From Pseudokineococcus marinus (GTDB taxonomy: Bacteria > Actinomycetota > Actinomycetes > Actinomycetales > Quadrisphaeraceae): a DNA stretch of 64,000 nt. Positions within the stretch are counted from its first letter, which is position 1; every line of letters starts with the position of its first letter. Positions 27,117 through 35,489 of this stretch are shown here, in pieces. The notes under the pieces are model-generated. The model saw only the letters and a program-made list of their open reading frames with translations. It searched no databases and was not told the DNA's origin. The translations under genes and the position numbers were made by a program. Where the stretch lies: contig NZ_JBBHZZ010000003.1 in assembly GCF_037482405.1 (NCBI RefSeq), positions 416,532 through 480,531 of the forward strand, in the 5' to 3' direction.

Positions 27117-28012
27117 GCGCGACGACCGCCACCGTCAGCGGGCCGAAGCCGGACGAGCGCCTGCGGCTCGCGCCGCGTCCTCGGGAGCGGCGCTTCTCCG
27201 GGGCGCGCACGCTGCGCTACGCCCTCCTCCTGCTCTTCCTCGTCTTCGTCCTCACCCCCGTCTACGTGCTCGTCGTCACGAGCTTCAAGGGGGCGGGCGA
27301 CGCCTCGCCGGACACCGCCTGGGCGCTGCCCAGCACCTGGACGCTGGAGAACTGGTCGGCGGCGTGGGAGGCGCTCGCCCCGGCCATCGGCCGCTCGTTC
27401 CTCATGGTCGTCCCGGCGGCGATCATCTCGTCCGTCCTCGGCTCGATGAACGGGTTCGTGCTCTCGCGCTGGCGCTTCCCGTACGCAAACCTCGTGTTCA
27501 CGCTGATCCTCTTCGGGATGTTCATCCCGTACCAGGCCGTGGTGATCCCCCTCGCGCAGCTGCTGACCGTCACGCTGCAGGTGCCGACGGGCATCCCGTC
27601 GCTCATCATCCTGCACGTCGTCTACGGCATCCCCATCACGACGCTGATCTTCCGCAACTACTACGAGTCGGTGCCCGGGGAGCTCATCGAGGCGGCGCGC
27701 GTCGACGGCGCGGGCATGCTGCGCACCTACGCCTCGGTGATCCTGCCGGTGTCGCTGCCGGGCTTCGTCGTCGTCCTCATCTGGCAGTTCACGAGCGCCT
27801 GGAACGACTTCCTCTTCGCGGTGTTCTTCGCCTCCAGCCAGAACGGCCCGGTGACCCTGGCGCTGAACAACTTCGCCAACGGCGCGCTGCTGCAGAACTA
27901 CGGCCAGTCGATGGCCGGTGCCCTGCTCGCCTCGGCGCCGACGCTCGTCGTCTACATCGTCCTCGGCAAGTACTTCGTCGGCGGGATGATGTCGGGCTCC
28001 GTCAAGGGCTGA
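27113..28012 (+). CDS. Sugar ABC transporter permease (MalG-like)
   Basis: 299 aa, ATG overlapping the upstream stop by four bases. Six membrane segments; the EAA loop is PGELIEAARVDGAGMLRTYA, and the terminus GKYFVGGMMSGSVKG is the usual MalG-type C-tail. It completes the importer channel. No ATPase gene follows: the operon ends at a strong terminator and the next gene is on the other strand. Confidence 0.92.
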   Translation: MSATTATVSGPKPDERLRLAPRPRERRFSGARTLRYALLLLFLVFVLTPVYVLVVTSFKGAGDASPDTAWALPSTWTLENWSAAWEALAPAIGRSFLMVVPAAIISSVLGSMNGFVLSRWRFPYANLVFTLILFGMFIPYQAVVIPLAQLLTVTLQVPTGIPSLIILHVVYGIPITTLIFRNYYESVPGELIEAARVDGAGMLRTYASVILPVSLPGFVVVLIWQFTSAWNDFLFAVFFASSQNGPVTLALNNFANGALLQNYGQSMAGALLASAPTLVVYIVLGKYFVGGMMSGSVKG

Positions 28013-28034
28013 CACGCCCGAGGACCACCAGGTC

Positions 28035-28081
28035 CGTGCGGGAGGGCCCCGGCGCACCGCGCGCCGGGGCCCTCCCGCACG
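28035..28081. terminator. Strong bidirectional terminator
   Basis: A perfect 21-bp stem (28035-28055 with 28061-28081) and a 5-nt loop between the converging permease gene and the glycosylase-like gene. Confidence 0.9.
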
Positions 28082-28108
28082 TCCGGGGCGCACCCCGGGC
28101 GCCGGGGC

Positions 28109-29104
28109 TCAGGCGTCGACGCGGACCTGGAAGAGGCGCCGCGGGTCCTGCAGCGCCGCCGGCGGCAGGGCCGCCGAGCGGGCGAGGCGCCCGCCCCAGC
28201 GCACGGCCCGCCGGTGGGGCGCCGGGGCGCCGCGGCGTGGGACGAAGGCGTAGTCGCCGACGACCTCGCCGACGAGCAGGGCGCGCTCGCCCTCGATCGG
28301 CAGTCCGACCTCGTCCCCGACCGCGACCTCGTGCACGAGCGAGTCCAGCTGGCGCAGCTCCTTGCCCGGGCGGCGCTCCGGGTGCAGCCGCTTGAGCAGC
28401 GCCCGCAGGTCGGGCTCGGCGACGGGGGAGGGGTCGCCCCCCTTCTGCGCCGCCCGCTCGAGGGCGGCCGCCTCGGCCGCCCGGCGGGTCTCCTCGAGGC
28501 CCTCGACGACGTCGACGTCGACCCCCGAGCCCGCCGACAGGCCGACGACGCCGTCCGCGAGGAACGCGGCTAGGGTCTCGGCGTCGCCGGGGCGCACGAC
28601 CCACAGCGGCCGCCCCCGGGGCGCGGCCGGCGGCGCCGGCGGGGCCGGCTCGGGCCAGGCGTAGGGCAGGTCGTCCGGCTCGTCGCCGAAGACGGGCGCG
28701 TAGGTCTCCGGGTCCTTGCGCAGCAGGGCCGAGCGGTGGCTGCGGTGGACCTCCTCGTCGCCGAGCCAGGCGGGCATGAGCCCGGCCGCCGCCAGCTCCT
28801 CCTGCGAGGCGCCGACGACGTCGGGGGCGAACTCGCCGATGAGCTCGGCCGTCCCGTCGGCGTGGCCGCGCCGCGCCCAGGCCTCCACGCAGGCGAGCCC
28901 GTACCCGACGAGCGCCGGGGTGCACCCGCGCCACATGAGGACGGCCGGGTGGTTGGCCCACCCGTAGTCGGGCAGCTCGAGCGCCCGCAGGATCTGCAGC
29001 GTCTCCACCCGCTGCTTGCCCAGGCGAGGGGAGTCGAGCACCTCGGCGCTGCGGGCGAAGCTGGCGTAGGGGAGGAAGGTCTGCACCCGCCCATCCTCGG
29101 GCAC
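28109..29104 (-). CDS. MSMEG_6728-type protein (pyrimidine-dimer glycosylase-like) fused to a PUA-like domain
   Basis: 331 aa. Residues 1-155 match the actinobacterial MSMEG_6728 family, related as I recall to the pyrimidine dimer DNA glycosylase fold: VQTFLPYASFARSAEVLD, RLGKQRVETLQILRAL, WANHPAVLMWRG and EEVHRSHRSALLRKDP. After a Pro-rich linker, residues ~165-331 look like the PUA/EVE-like domain found at the N-terminus of Mrr-type restriction enzymes: LWVVRPGDAETLAAFLADGVVGL, LDSLVHEVAVGDEVGLPI, LLVGEVVGDYAFVP and HRRAVRWGGRLARSAL. The C-terminal part may read modified or damaged bases. A GTG at 29086, preceded by GAGGA, may be the real start. Function is unproven. Confidence 0.75.
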   Translation of the reverse strand: MPEDGRVQTFLPYASFARSAEVLDSPRLGKQRVETLQILRALELPDYGWANHPAVLMWRGCTPALVGYGLACVEAWARRGHADGTAELIGEFAPDVVGASQEELAAAGLMPAWLGDEEVHRSHRSALLRKDPETYAPVFGDEPDDLPYAWPEPAPPAPPAAPRGRPLWVVRPGDAETLAAFLADGVVGLSAGSGVDVDVVEGLEETRRAAEAAALERAAQKGGDPSPVAEPDLRALLKRLHPERRPGKELRQLDSLVHEVAVGDEVGLPIEGERALLVGEVVGDYAFVPRRGAPAPHRRAVRWGGRLARSAALPPAALQDPRRLFQVRVDA

Positions 29105-29145
29105 CAGCGGACGGGCGGGCGTCCCGGCACCGCCGGGAGGCGGCG

Positions 29146-29592
29146 TCAGGAGGAGGACGTCGCCAGGGCCAGGGGAGGGCGCTGCATGGCGGGGACGTCG
29201 CGACCGTCGCCCGCCGGCACCGGGGCGGAGAGGTCACCACCGAGGGCGACCTGGCGGTTGCCCGCGTCGACGTGGACGACGCGGGGGGAGTGGCCCTCGC
29301 GCTCGGACTCCTCGAGCTCGACGAACGACATGATGATGACGAGGTCACCCGGCGAGATGAGGTGCGCCGCAGCGCCGTTGATGCCGATGACGCCGCTGCC
29401 GGGCTCGCCGGGGATGACGTAGGTGGTGAGCCGCGCGCCGTTCGTGACGTCGACCACCTGGACCTGCTCGCCCTCGACGAGGTCGGCGGCCCGGGCCAGC
29501 TCGGCGTCGATGGTGATGGAGCCGACGTAGTGCAGGTCCGCCTCCGTGACCGTGGCCCGGTGGATCTTGCCGTTGACGACCGTGCGCCGCAT
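29146..29592 (-). CDS. panD: Aspartate 1-decarboxylase
   Basis: 148 aa. The ATG is preceded by CAGGAG. The pyruvoyl proenzyme core is intact: MVNGKIH-like start (RRTVVNGKIHRATVTEADL), the self-cleavage site HYVGSITID with Gly-Ser near residues 24-25, and GINGAAAHLISPGDLVIIM. It makes beta-alanine from aspartate for pantothenate and CoA. About 30 extra C-terminal residues beyond the enzymatic core are typical of actinobacterial forms. panB/panC are not adjacent. Confidence 0.96.
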   Translation of the reverse strand: MRRTVVNGKIHRATVTEADLHYVGSITIDAELARAADLVEGEQVQVVDVTNGARLTTYVIPGEPGSGVIGINGAAAHLISPGDLVIIMSFVELEESEREGHSPRVVHVDAGNRQVALGGDLSAPVPAGDGRDVPAMQRPPLALATSSS

Positions 29593-29742
29593 GCCCGCTC
29601 CTGTCCGCCCGTGCGCCGGACCCGTGCCTCGGGCCCGATCCGTGCTCGCTCGAGGGTAACGAGCGGGAGGGGCACCACCTTCCCGGCGAGAGGCCCGCGG
29701 CGAGGGCGCCGACGGGCGGGACGGCGGCGTAGCGTCGCCGCC

Positions 29743-30600
29743 GTGCACCCCGGGACGCGCGAGGCCCTGCTCGTCGACGCACCCGCGCTGGCCGAGGCCC
29801 TGGCCTCGCCGTCGCCGCCGGTCGTCCTCGACGTCCGCTGGGCGCTCGGCCGCCCGGACGGCCGCGACGCCCACCGGGCCGAGCGGGTGCCGGGCTCGGT
29901 CTACGTCGACCTCGAGACCGAGCTCGCCGGCCGCGGCGAGCCCGCGGACGGACGGCACCCGCTGCCCGCGGTGGCCGACCTGCAGGACGCCGCCCGGCGG
30001 TGGGGCGTGCGTCGCGGCCGCGCCGTCGTGGCGCTCGACGACGTCGGCGGCCTGTCCGCCGCCCGGGCCTGGTGGCTGCTGCGCTGGGGCGGCCTGGACG
30101 ACGTCCGCCTGCTCGACGGCGGCCTGGCCGCCTGGCGCGCCGCCGGCCTGCCCACCGCGTCCGGCGACCCCGAGGCGCCGGTGCCCGGTGACGTCGACCT
30201 GGCCGCCGGGCACCTGCCCGTGGTGGACGCCGACGGCGCCGCGGAGCTGGCCGCGCGCGGCCGCCTGCTCGACGCCCGCGCGCACGAGCGCTACACGGGC
30301 GAGGTCGAGCCGGTCGACCCGCGGGCCGGTCACGTGCCGGGCGCCCTCAGCGCGCCCACCGCGGACAACCTCGACGCCGACGGGCGGTTCCGCGACGCCC
30401 ACGAGCTGTCCCGGCGCTTCGCCGCGCTGGGCGTCGGACCGGGCGTGGAGGTCGGCGTCTCGTGCGGCTCCGGCGTCACCGCCGCGCACGAGGCGCTGGC
30501 CCTGGAGCTCGCCGGCTGCCGCCCGGTGCTTTTCGCCGGCTCGTGGTCGGCGTGGTCGAGCGACCCGGCGCGGCCCGTGGCGGTGGGACCGCAGCCCTGA
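29743..30600 (+). CDS. Sulfurtransferase with tandem rhodanese domains
   Basis: 285 aa. Two rhodanese domains: the first (about 10-140, VVLDVRWALG, VPGSVYVDLETEL) lacks a catalytic cysteine and has an Asp at that site (VALDDVGGLSAARAWW); the second (about 155-285) has the active loop SCGSGVTAAHE. This is the normal layout of thiosulfate or 3-mercaptopyruvate sulfurtransferases; the CGSGVTA loop fits the mercaptopyruvate type better. The GTG start has TAGCGT 7 nt upstream and no Shine-Dalgarno, so it is probably leaderless. Confidence 0.92.
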   Translation: MHPGTREALLVDAPALAEALASPSPPVVLDVRWALGRPDGRDAHRAERVPGSVYVDLETELAGRGEPADGRHPLPAVADLQDAARRWGVRRGRAVVALDDVGGLSAARAWWLLRWGGLDDVRLLDGGLAAWRAAGLPTASGDPEAPVPGDVDLAAGHLPVVDADGAAELAARGRLLDARAHERYTGEVEPVDPRAGHVPGALSAPTADNLDADGRFRDAHELSRRFAALGVGPGVEVGVSCGSGVTAAHEALALELAGCRPVLFAGSWSAWSSDPARPVAVGPQP

Positions 30601-30623
30601 CGGCAGCTCTCGACCGACCGCCG

Positions 30624-30637
30624 ATAATGAGCGTTAT
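30624..30637. promoter_or_regulatory. AT-rich palindromic site of unknown use
   Basis: ATAATGAGCGTTAT (arms ATAAnG/CnTTAT) is the most AT-rich patch for kilobases and sits in the 88-bp convergent gap between the sulfurtransferase and UbiA-like genes, where no promoter is needed. It resembles metal-regulator (Zur/Fur-like) boxes in general shape only. A 50-codon frame from an ATG at 30636 follows it but runs into the UbiA-like gene and is probably not real. Confidence 0.3.
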
Positions 30638-30688
30638 GACATTCACCGTGACGGCCCGCCCCCCGCACGGCCTCGGGCTCCTCCCCCG

Positions 30689-32077
30689 TCAGCCCGTCGC
30701 GGCGCCGGGACCGCGCTGGCCGCGGCGTCGCCGGAGCCACGCCAGCGGGCGCCGGACGGTCGACAACGGACCGAAGCCCCGCTCGTAGGAGCTCGTCCGC
30801 GTCGAGCCGACCTGGAAGAGGACGAAGGCCGGCACCCAGAGCAGCCGCGCCTGCGCCGGAGCCAGCACCAGCACCGCCACCATCGCTCCGGCGAGCAGGA
30901 GCCACTCCAGCGCGACGACGACGGCCAGCGACCCCGGCGCGAGCCACGGCGCCCGCCCGTCCCAGGGCCCGGAGCCGGGACGGCTGCGCAGGTGCACCAG
31001 CGACGGCGCGGCCGCACTGAGGAGGCCCGCCGCGACGAGGACCGCCCGGACCGCGCCGTCGGCCCCGGTGCCGGCGCCCGCCAGGAGGTAGGCGCCCACG
31101 ACCGCGACGGCGCCGGCGACGTCCCAGGCCCGCACGTCGAGGGCGGACCCGGCGGGTCGGTCGCGGGCGACGACCAGGGCGCGGCCCGGGACGGGGCGGG
31201 GCGAGCGGCCCTCGGCGCTCAGCAGGCCGGCGTGGGCGAGCAGCAGGGCCACGTGGGCGCGGCGCCCGAGCCCCTCCGCCGGCGGGGCGCCCCGCTCCCC
31301 CAGGAAGGTCGTCGCCTCGAGCGCCCAGGCGAGGAGCACGCAGGCGGTGTAGGTGGCGAGGACCGTGGCCACGAGGAGGATCCCGAGCACCGGGGGCAGC
31401 TCACCGCCGGCGGCGGCGTGGTACCCGGTCCACACGCGCAGGCCGTACCCCAGCGGCACGCACGCCAGGACGGGGAGCCCGAGGCGCCGGGCGGCCACGC
31501 CGTCGGGCGCGACGGGGCCCGCCCGGCGGACGCGCTCACGGGCGAGCTCGTAGGCGCCCGAGACGAGGACGAGGAGGACCAGGAAGCCCGTCGCCGCCTC
31601 GCCGGCGGAGCCGGGGAGCAGCACCGCGAGGGCGACGGCCGCGGCGACGCGGGCCCCGAGGCTGCCCCACACCACCGCCGCGCGCGCGGGCGTCCAGGGG
31701 AACGTGAGGCGACCGCGGTGGTCGCGCTCGGGATGGGCCGCGTCGGCGGCGCGGTCGCGCAGGTCGTTGAGCTGGTAGCGGGCCTGGTACGCCAGGGGCT
31801 CCACGACGACCCACAGCACGACGAGCTGGACGATCGCCGCCGGGCCGGGCACGCGCCCCGCGGCCACCAGGGCGACGGCCGCGCCGAGCGGCACGAGGGG
31901 CAGCTTGAGCAGCATCTCGCGCGAGCGGGGCAGCAGCGCGCGGGCCAGGACCTGCCGGCGCGTGGCGCGCAGGTCCTCCCCGGAGCCCGTCGGCGCCGCG
32001 GCGGCGTCCGCAGCGGTGGCACCCCCTCGGGGACGCTGCGTGACGGCGTCCTCGTCCACCCCCCCGACCGCGCTCAC
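30689..32077 (-). CDS. UbiA-like prenyltransferase-family membrane protein
   Basis: 462 aa, longer than the usual ~300 aa UbiA proteins. The first aspartate-rich motif is clear: YQLNDLRDRAADAAHPERD (NDxxDxxxD), in the loop after the second helix. About ten or more membrane helices follow; the second motif is less obvious. UbiA enzymes move prenyl groups onto aromatic acceptors or, in DPPR synthase, join phosphoribose pyrophosphate to decaprenyl phosphate. The start is taken at a GTG with TAGCGT 8 nt upstream. It diverges from a HAD-type gene that could act in the same glycolipid pathway. Substrate unknown. Confidence 0.7.
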   Translation of the reverse strand: MSAVGGVDEDAVTQRPRGGATAADAAAAPTGSGEDLRATRRQVLARALLPRSREMLLKLPLVPLGAAVALVAAGRVPGPAAIVQLVVLWVVVEPLAYQARYQLNDLRDRAADAAHPERDHRGRLTFPWTPARAAVVWGSLGARVAAAVALAVLLPGSAGEAATGFLVLLVLVSGAYELARERVRRAGPVAPDGVAARRLGLPVLACVPLGYGLRVWTGYHAAAGGELPPVLGILLVATVLATYTACVLLAWALEATTFLGERGAPPAEGLGRRAHVALLLAHAGLLSAEGRSPRPVPGRALVVARDRPAGSALDVRAWDVAGAVAVVGAYLLAGAGTGADGAVRAVLVAAGLLSAAAPSLVHLRSRPGSGPWDGRAPWLAPGSLAVVVALEWLLLAGAMVAVLVLAPAQARLLWVPAFVLFQVGSTRTSSYERGFGPLSTVRRPLAWLRRRRGQRGPGAATG

Positions 32078-32268
32078 GACGAGTGACGCTAGGCCATGAG
32101 CGCCCGCCACCGGCCCCGACGACGCCACCGACGCCCGACCGGGTGAGCGCGGCGTGCGCCCGTACGGATGCCGTCACCGGCCGTCCACCCCGTGTCCTCC
32201 CGGCGGGGGCCCCGTCTGCGCCACGATCGGCACCACCACGCAGCACCCGCCCCCGGAGGAGATGGTCA

Positions 32269-33825
32269 GTGCCGTCGCCCACGCACCTCGTCACCGTCGA
32301 CTGCTTCGACACCGCCATCACGCGCGCCCTCGGTGAGCCGCGGCAGGTCGGCTACGTCGTCGCCGAGCGGCTGCGGCGCGCCGGTGTCGTGAGCACGCCC
32401 CCGGAGCAGTACGTCGAGGCCCGCGAGCGCGCCGAGCACCTCGCCCGGCGGCGGGTCGGGCCGGGTCGCACGCTCGACGACGTCGCCCGCGAGCTCGTCG
32501 CGCTGCTGGGACTGGACCCGGACGTCGCACCGGTGCTCGTCGAGGCGGAGGTCGACGCCGAGGTACTCCTGACGCGGCAGGTGCCCGGCACGGCCTCGCG
32601 CCTGGCCCGCGAGCGGGACCGGGGGGCGCAGGTGGGCTTCCTGTCCGACACGCCGCTGACGACCGACCAGCTGCGCCGGCTGCTCGCCCGCGCCGGCGTC
32701 CTCGACGAGCGCGACCTGGTCTGGACGTCGAGCGAACTGGGGGCCGAGAAGGGCGAAGGGGCGGCCTACGCAGCCGTCGTCGCCGACCTCGGAGGGCGAC
32801 CCGGCACCTGGCGGCACTCGGGCGACAACCACCGGTCCGACGTGGTGATGGCGCGGCTCTCCGGTGTCCGGGCGAGCTGGGCGCCGGCCGGGTCGCTGAC
32901 ACGCTACGAGCGCGCGCTCGACCGAGCCTCGCCCGCCACCGGGGGCGTGTCGTCGCTGCTCGCCGGCTCCTCGCGACGGGCGCGCCTGCTCCTGGCGGCG
33001 AGCGACGCGGACGCCGACCTCGCCCCTGCCGCCACGGGCGCCCTCGGCGCGGTGGTCGTGGCCTACGGCCTCTGGGCGCTGGCGCGCGCCGACGCCGCCG
33101 GTGCGGCGGCCGTGCGCGTGCAGGGGTCGAGCGGCGCGGCCGTCGCGCTGCGCGAGGTCCTGCGCCGCCTGGCCGGCGCCACCACCGGCGTGCTCGTCCT
33201 CGACGAGGGGGCGCCGGGGGCGGACGGGGCCGTGGTGGTCCACGCGCCCGACGGGGACGGCAGCGGCCCGGGCCTGCACCTCGTCCGCCGCGCGTCCGCC
33301 GGCGCCACCGCCGAGCTCCCGGGCCCCGCGATGGGCGCCGGCTCGCGGGACGCCGGATGGCTGCGGGACGACGTCGCGGGGACGGGCGCCGAGGAGCACG
33401 AGGTCGAGGCGGTGCGCCTGGCCGTCTCCCTCGCCGCAGCGGGCACGCGCGGCCCCGCGCTCCTCGCCGAGGAGCTGGCCCCGCTCGTCGGCCTCCTGCC
33501 GGCCACGGCCCGCTCGAGCGGGCGCGACGTCCGGGGCGGCGAGCTCGTGCAGGCCGACCTGCGCGGCGCCGTGGTCGCAGCGTGCCGCCGGCTCCGGGAC
33601 GACCCGAGCGCCGACGACGCAGCCGCGTGGGCGCGCCGCCTCCCCGCCGTGGTCGCGTGCTGGCCGGCGGCGGCCCGCGCCGGCGCGCCGACCTGGGTCA
33701 GGCCCGCGCACGACCTGCGCCGTCGGGTCGGCGCCGCCGCCGCGGTCGCGCGGCGCGTCGGCGCCCGGGCCACCGTCCTGGCGCGCGGCCGGCTCGGGCG
33801 TCCGGGCCGGCGCCGCGGCGCGTGA
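32269..33825 (+). CDS. HAD superfamily protein of the polysaccharide-biosynthesis type
   Basis: 518 aa. The GTG is preceded by GGAGGAG with 7 nt spacing. The first ~210 residues hold HAD motifs: VDCFDTAITR (DxxDT, nucleophile Asp), FLSDTPLTTDQL (motif II) and GDNHRSDVVMA (motif IV). This pattern matches HAD proteins found in surface-polysaccharide loci. The C-terminal 300 residues are alanine-rich and not recognised. Shared with the UbiA-like gene is a 191-bp divergent promoter region. Possible roles are phosphatase on a sugar-phosphate or lipid-linked intermediate; this is inference. Confidence 0.7.
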   Translation: MPSPTHLVTVDCFDTAITRALGEPRQVGYVVAERLRRAGVVSTPPEQYVEARERAEHLARRRVGPGRTLDDVARELVALLGLDPDVAPVLVEAEVDAEVLLTRQVPGTASRLARERDRGAQVGFLSDTPLTTDQLRRLLARAGVLDERDLVWTSSELGAEKGEGAAYAAVVADLGGRPGTWRHSGDNHRSDVVMARLSGVRASWAPAGSLTRYERALDRASPATGGVSSLLAGSSRRARLLLAASDADADLAPAATGALGAVVVAYGLWALARADAAGAAAVRVQGSSGAAVALREVLRRLAGATTGVLVLDEGAPGADGAVVVHAPDGDGSGPGLHLVRRASAGATAELPGPAMGAGSRDAGWLRDDVAGTGAEEHEVEAVRLAVSLAAAGTRGPALLAEELAPLVGLLPATARSSGRDVRGGELVQADLRGAVVAACRRLRDDPSADDAAAWARRLPAVVACWPAAARAGAPTWVRPAHDLRRRVGAAAAVARRVGARATVLARGRLGRPGRRRGA

Positions 33826-33855
33826 CCTACGACGCGCACCGGGCCGGCCCGGACG

Positions 33856-33966
33856 NNNNNNNNNNNNNNNNNNNNNNNNNNNNNNNNNNNNNNNNNNNNN
33901 NNNNNNNNNNNNNNNNNNNNNNNNNNNNNNNNNNNNNNNNNNNNNNNNNNNNNNNNNNNNNNNNNN
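33856..33966. other. Assembly gap (111 N)
   Basis: Run of N followed by an imperfect poly-C tract; lies between convergent genes. Confidence 1.
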
Positions 33967-33997
33967 CCCCCACTCCCCCCCTCCCCCCCACCCCCGC

Positions 33998-34037
33998 GAC
34001 GACGCCGCCGATCCCCGGAGGGAGCGGCGGCGTCGTC
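33998..34037 (-). terminator. Terminator hairpin
   Basis: A perfect 12-bp stem GACGACGCCGCC/GGCGGCGTCGTC with a 16-nt loop, 16 bp after the stop of the minus-strand hypothetical gene. Confidence 0.75.
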
Positions 34038-34053
34038 CTGGCGCTGCAGCGCC

Positions 34054-34611
34054 TCAGCGGCGGAAGGTGCGGTCCACCAGCTGCGTGGCGCGGTTCGGCG
34101 GGCGCTGCTGCTCGCCGGCGTAGGAGCTGATGCCGATGAGCGTGCCCGTCAGCGACGGGATGACCCACTGCAGCGCGTGCAGCTGGCGCTGCGCGTCGGC
34201 GACGTCGGGCGGCGTCTGCGACGACGGCGTCGTGCCTCCGCGCACCGGGACGTCCTGGTGCTCGGACACCTTCTTGCCGAGCACCCGGCTGTAGGCGGTG
34301 ACGCCGAGGGCCGCCGCCGTGACGAGCGTCTTGGCGACGCTCATCGAGCGCACGCCCGGCTGGCTGTCGAGGCGGTCCCGGTTGCCGAGGAGCTGGCCGA
34401 CCGAGCCGACGAGGTGCAGGCCGATGGCGGCCGCGTTCACGGGGGTCCAGCGGTCCCAGCCGGCGTTGGCGACGCGACCGGCTTCCTTGGGGTCGCCGGG
34501 CTCCGCTGCGGCGCGGTTGAGCGCCACGGCGTTCGCCAGCGTGCCGCCGAACCAGGCGGCGAGGCCGACGTCGTGCATGACGCGCGAGGGCGTGCTGTTC
34601 TGCGAGGACAC
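34054..34611 (-). CDS. Conserved hypothetical protein, weakly hydrophobic
   Basis: 185 aa from a GTG with GGAGGT 5 nt upstream. Not assigned to a named family with certainty. It has a Gly/Ala-rich N-terminal half with possible membrane segments (LAAWFGGTLANAVALN, AAAIGLHLVGSVGQLLGN, TLVTAAALGVTAYSRVLG) and a last segment ALQWVIPSLTGTLIGISSYAG, so three or four helices are possible. An ordered repeat of small residues and the lack of catalytic-looking motifs suggest a structural or membrane role. It is monocistronic with its own terminator. Confidence 0.7.
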   Translation of the reverse strand: MSSQNSTPSRVMHDVGLAAWFGGTLANAVALNRAAAEPGDPKEAGRVANAGWDRWTPVNAAAIGLHLVGSVGQLLGNRDRLDSQPGVRSMSVAKTLVTAAALGVTAYSRVLGKKVSEHQDVPVRGGTTPSSQTPPDVADAQRQLHALQWVIPSLTGTLIGISSYAGEQQRPPNRATQLVDRTFRR

Positions 34612-34718
34612 GGGGTACCTCCGGTGGGGTAAGTCCGGTGTGCGGTGCTCCCCCACCCTGGACGCGCACCACCCGGACCGCACGGCGAGGCGCGAGACGG
34701 CGCCTCCCCGGGGGCGGT

Positions 34719-34958
34719 TCAGCCGCGGCTGCGCAGGCTCGTGCGCCGCAGGAGCTGGCCGTCGTCCGTCTGCTGCTTGCGCCGGGCCGCCAGGACGCCC
34801 ACGACGATCCCCACGACGCCCCAGACCCAGCCGATGTAGTTGACCGGGTCGGTGACGACGAGGACGACGCCGGCGAGGAAGGCCAGCACGCCGAGGAGGG
34901 CGACGAGGCGCCGCACGAGGAGGGTCGCCGTCGACTGGTGGATCTCGCTGCTGCTCAC
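34719..34958 (-). CDS. Small two-helix membrane protein
   Basis: 79 aa. Two hydrophobic helices (RLVALLGVLAFLAGVVLVV and WVWGVVGIVVGVLAARRK) joined by TDPVNYIG, with a basic C-terminal tail. The GTG start has TAGGCT 7 nt upstream and no Shine-Dalgarno, a probable leaderless start. Function unknown. Confidence 0.65.
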   Translation of the reverse strand: MSSSEIHQSTATLLVRRLVALLGVLAFLAGVVLVVTDPVNYIGWVWGVVGIVVGVLAARRKQQTDDGQLLRRTSLRSRG

Positions 34959-35157
34959 GCGGCAGAGCCTAGGGCGGAGCGGACGGCGCCGCCCCGGGCG
35001 ACCCGCCGCCGCTCCCCCGGCGCTCCCCCGGCGCCCCCCCCCCGCGGCCCGGCGCCCGGACCTCGCGCCCGAGCCCCCGCCACGTCCCCGCCGCACGTCC
35101 CCGCCGCCACGTCCCCGCCGCCGTGCGGGGCCGCGGGGGCGGCCCTAGCGTCGAGCC

Positions 35158-35466
35158 ATGGCCGTCAAGCTCACCGTCATCTACGACAACCCGAAGGACG
35201 CGGACGCGTTCGAGGAGCACTACGCGGGGACGCACGCCGCGCTCGCCGCGAAGGTGCCCGACGTGCAGAAGGTGGAGACCGCCAAGGTCTTCCCCAAGGA
35301 GGACGGGTCCGACACTCCCGCCTACCGCACCGCCGACCTCTACTTCGTCGACTACGCCACGGCGTGCGCGGCGCTGGCCAGCCCCGAGGGCCAGGCCCTC
35401 GCGGCCGACGTCGACGCCGTGGCCACCGGCGGCTACCGGATGCTCCTGTCCCAGGTCGGCGGCTGA
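35158..35466 (+). CDS. EthD family protein
   Basis: 102 aa, one ferredoxin-like dimeric alpha/beta barrel domain. The opening VKLTVIYDNPKDADAFEEHY with the later TAKVFPKEDGSDTPAYRTADLYF is the standard EthD pattern. EthD proteins accompany alkyl-ether degradation in Rhodococcus, but most members are of unknown function. TAGCGT lies 6 nt before the ATG, giving a probable leaderless message. It is followed after 71 bp by the SatD-like gene. Confidence 0.88.
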   Translation: MAVKLTVIYDNPKDADAFEEHYAGTHAALAAKVPDVQKVETAKVFPKEDGSDTPAYRTADLYFVDYATACAALASPEGQALAADVDAVATGGYRMLLSQVGG

Positions 35467-35489
35467 CGCCGCCCCACCTCCGCGCGACT

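Noticed and set aside
30636..30788. A 50-codon gene starting in the AT-rich palindrome
   Set aside because: No family match, overlaps the UbiA-like gene for two thirds of its length and ends in Arg-rich sequence.
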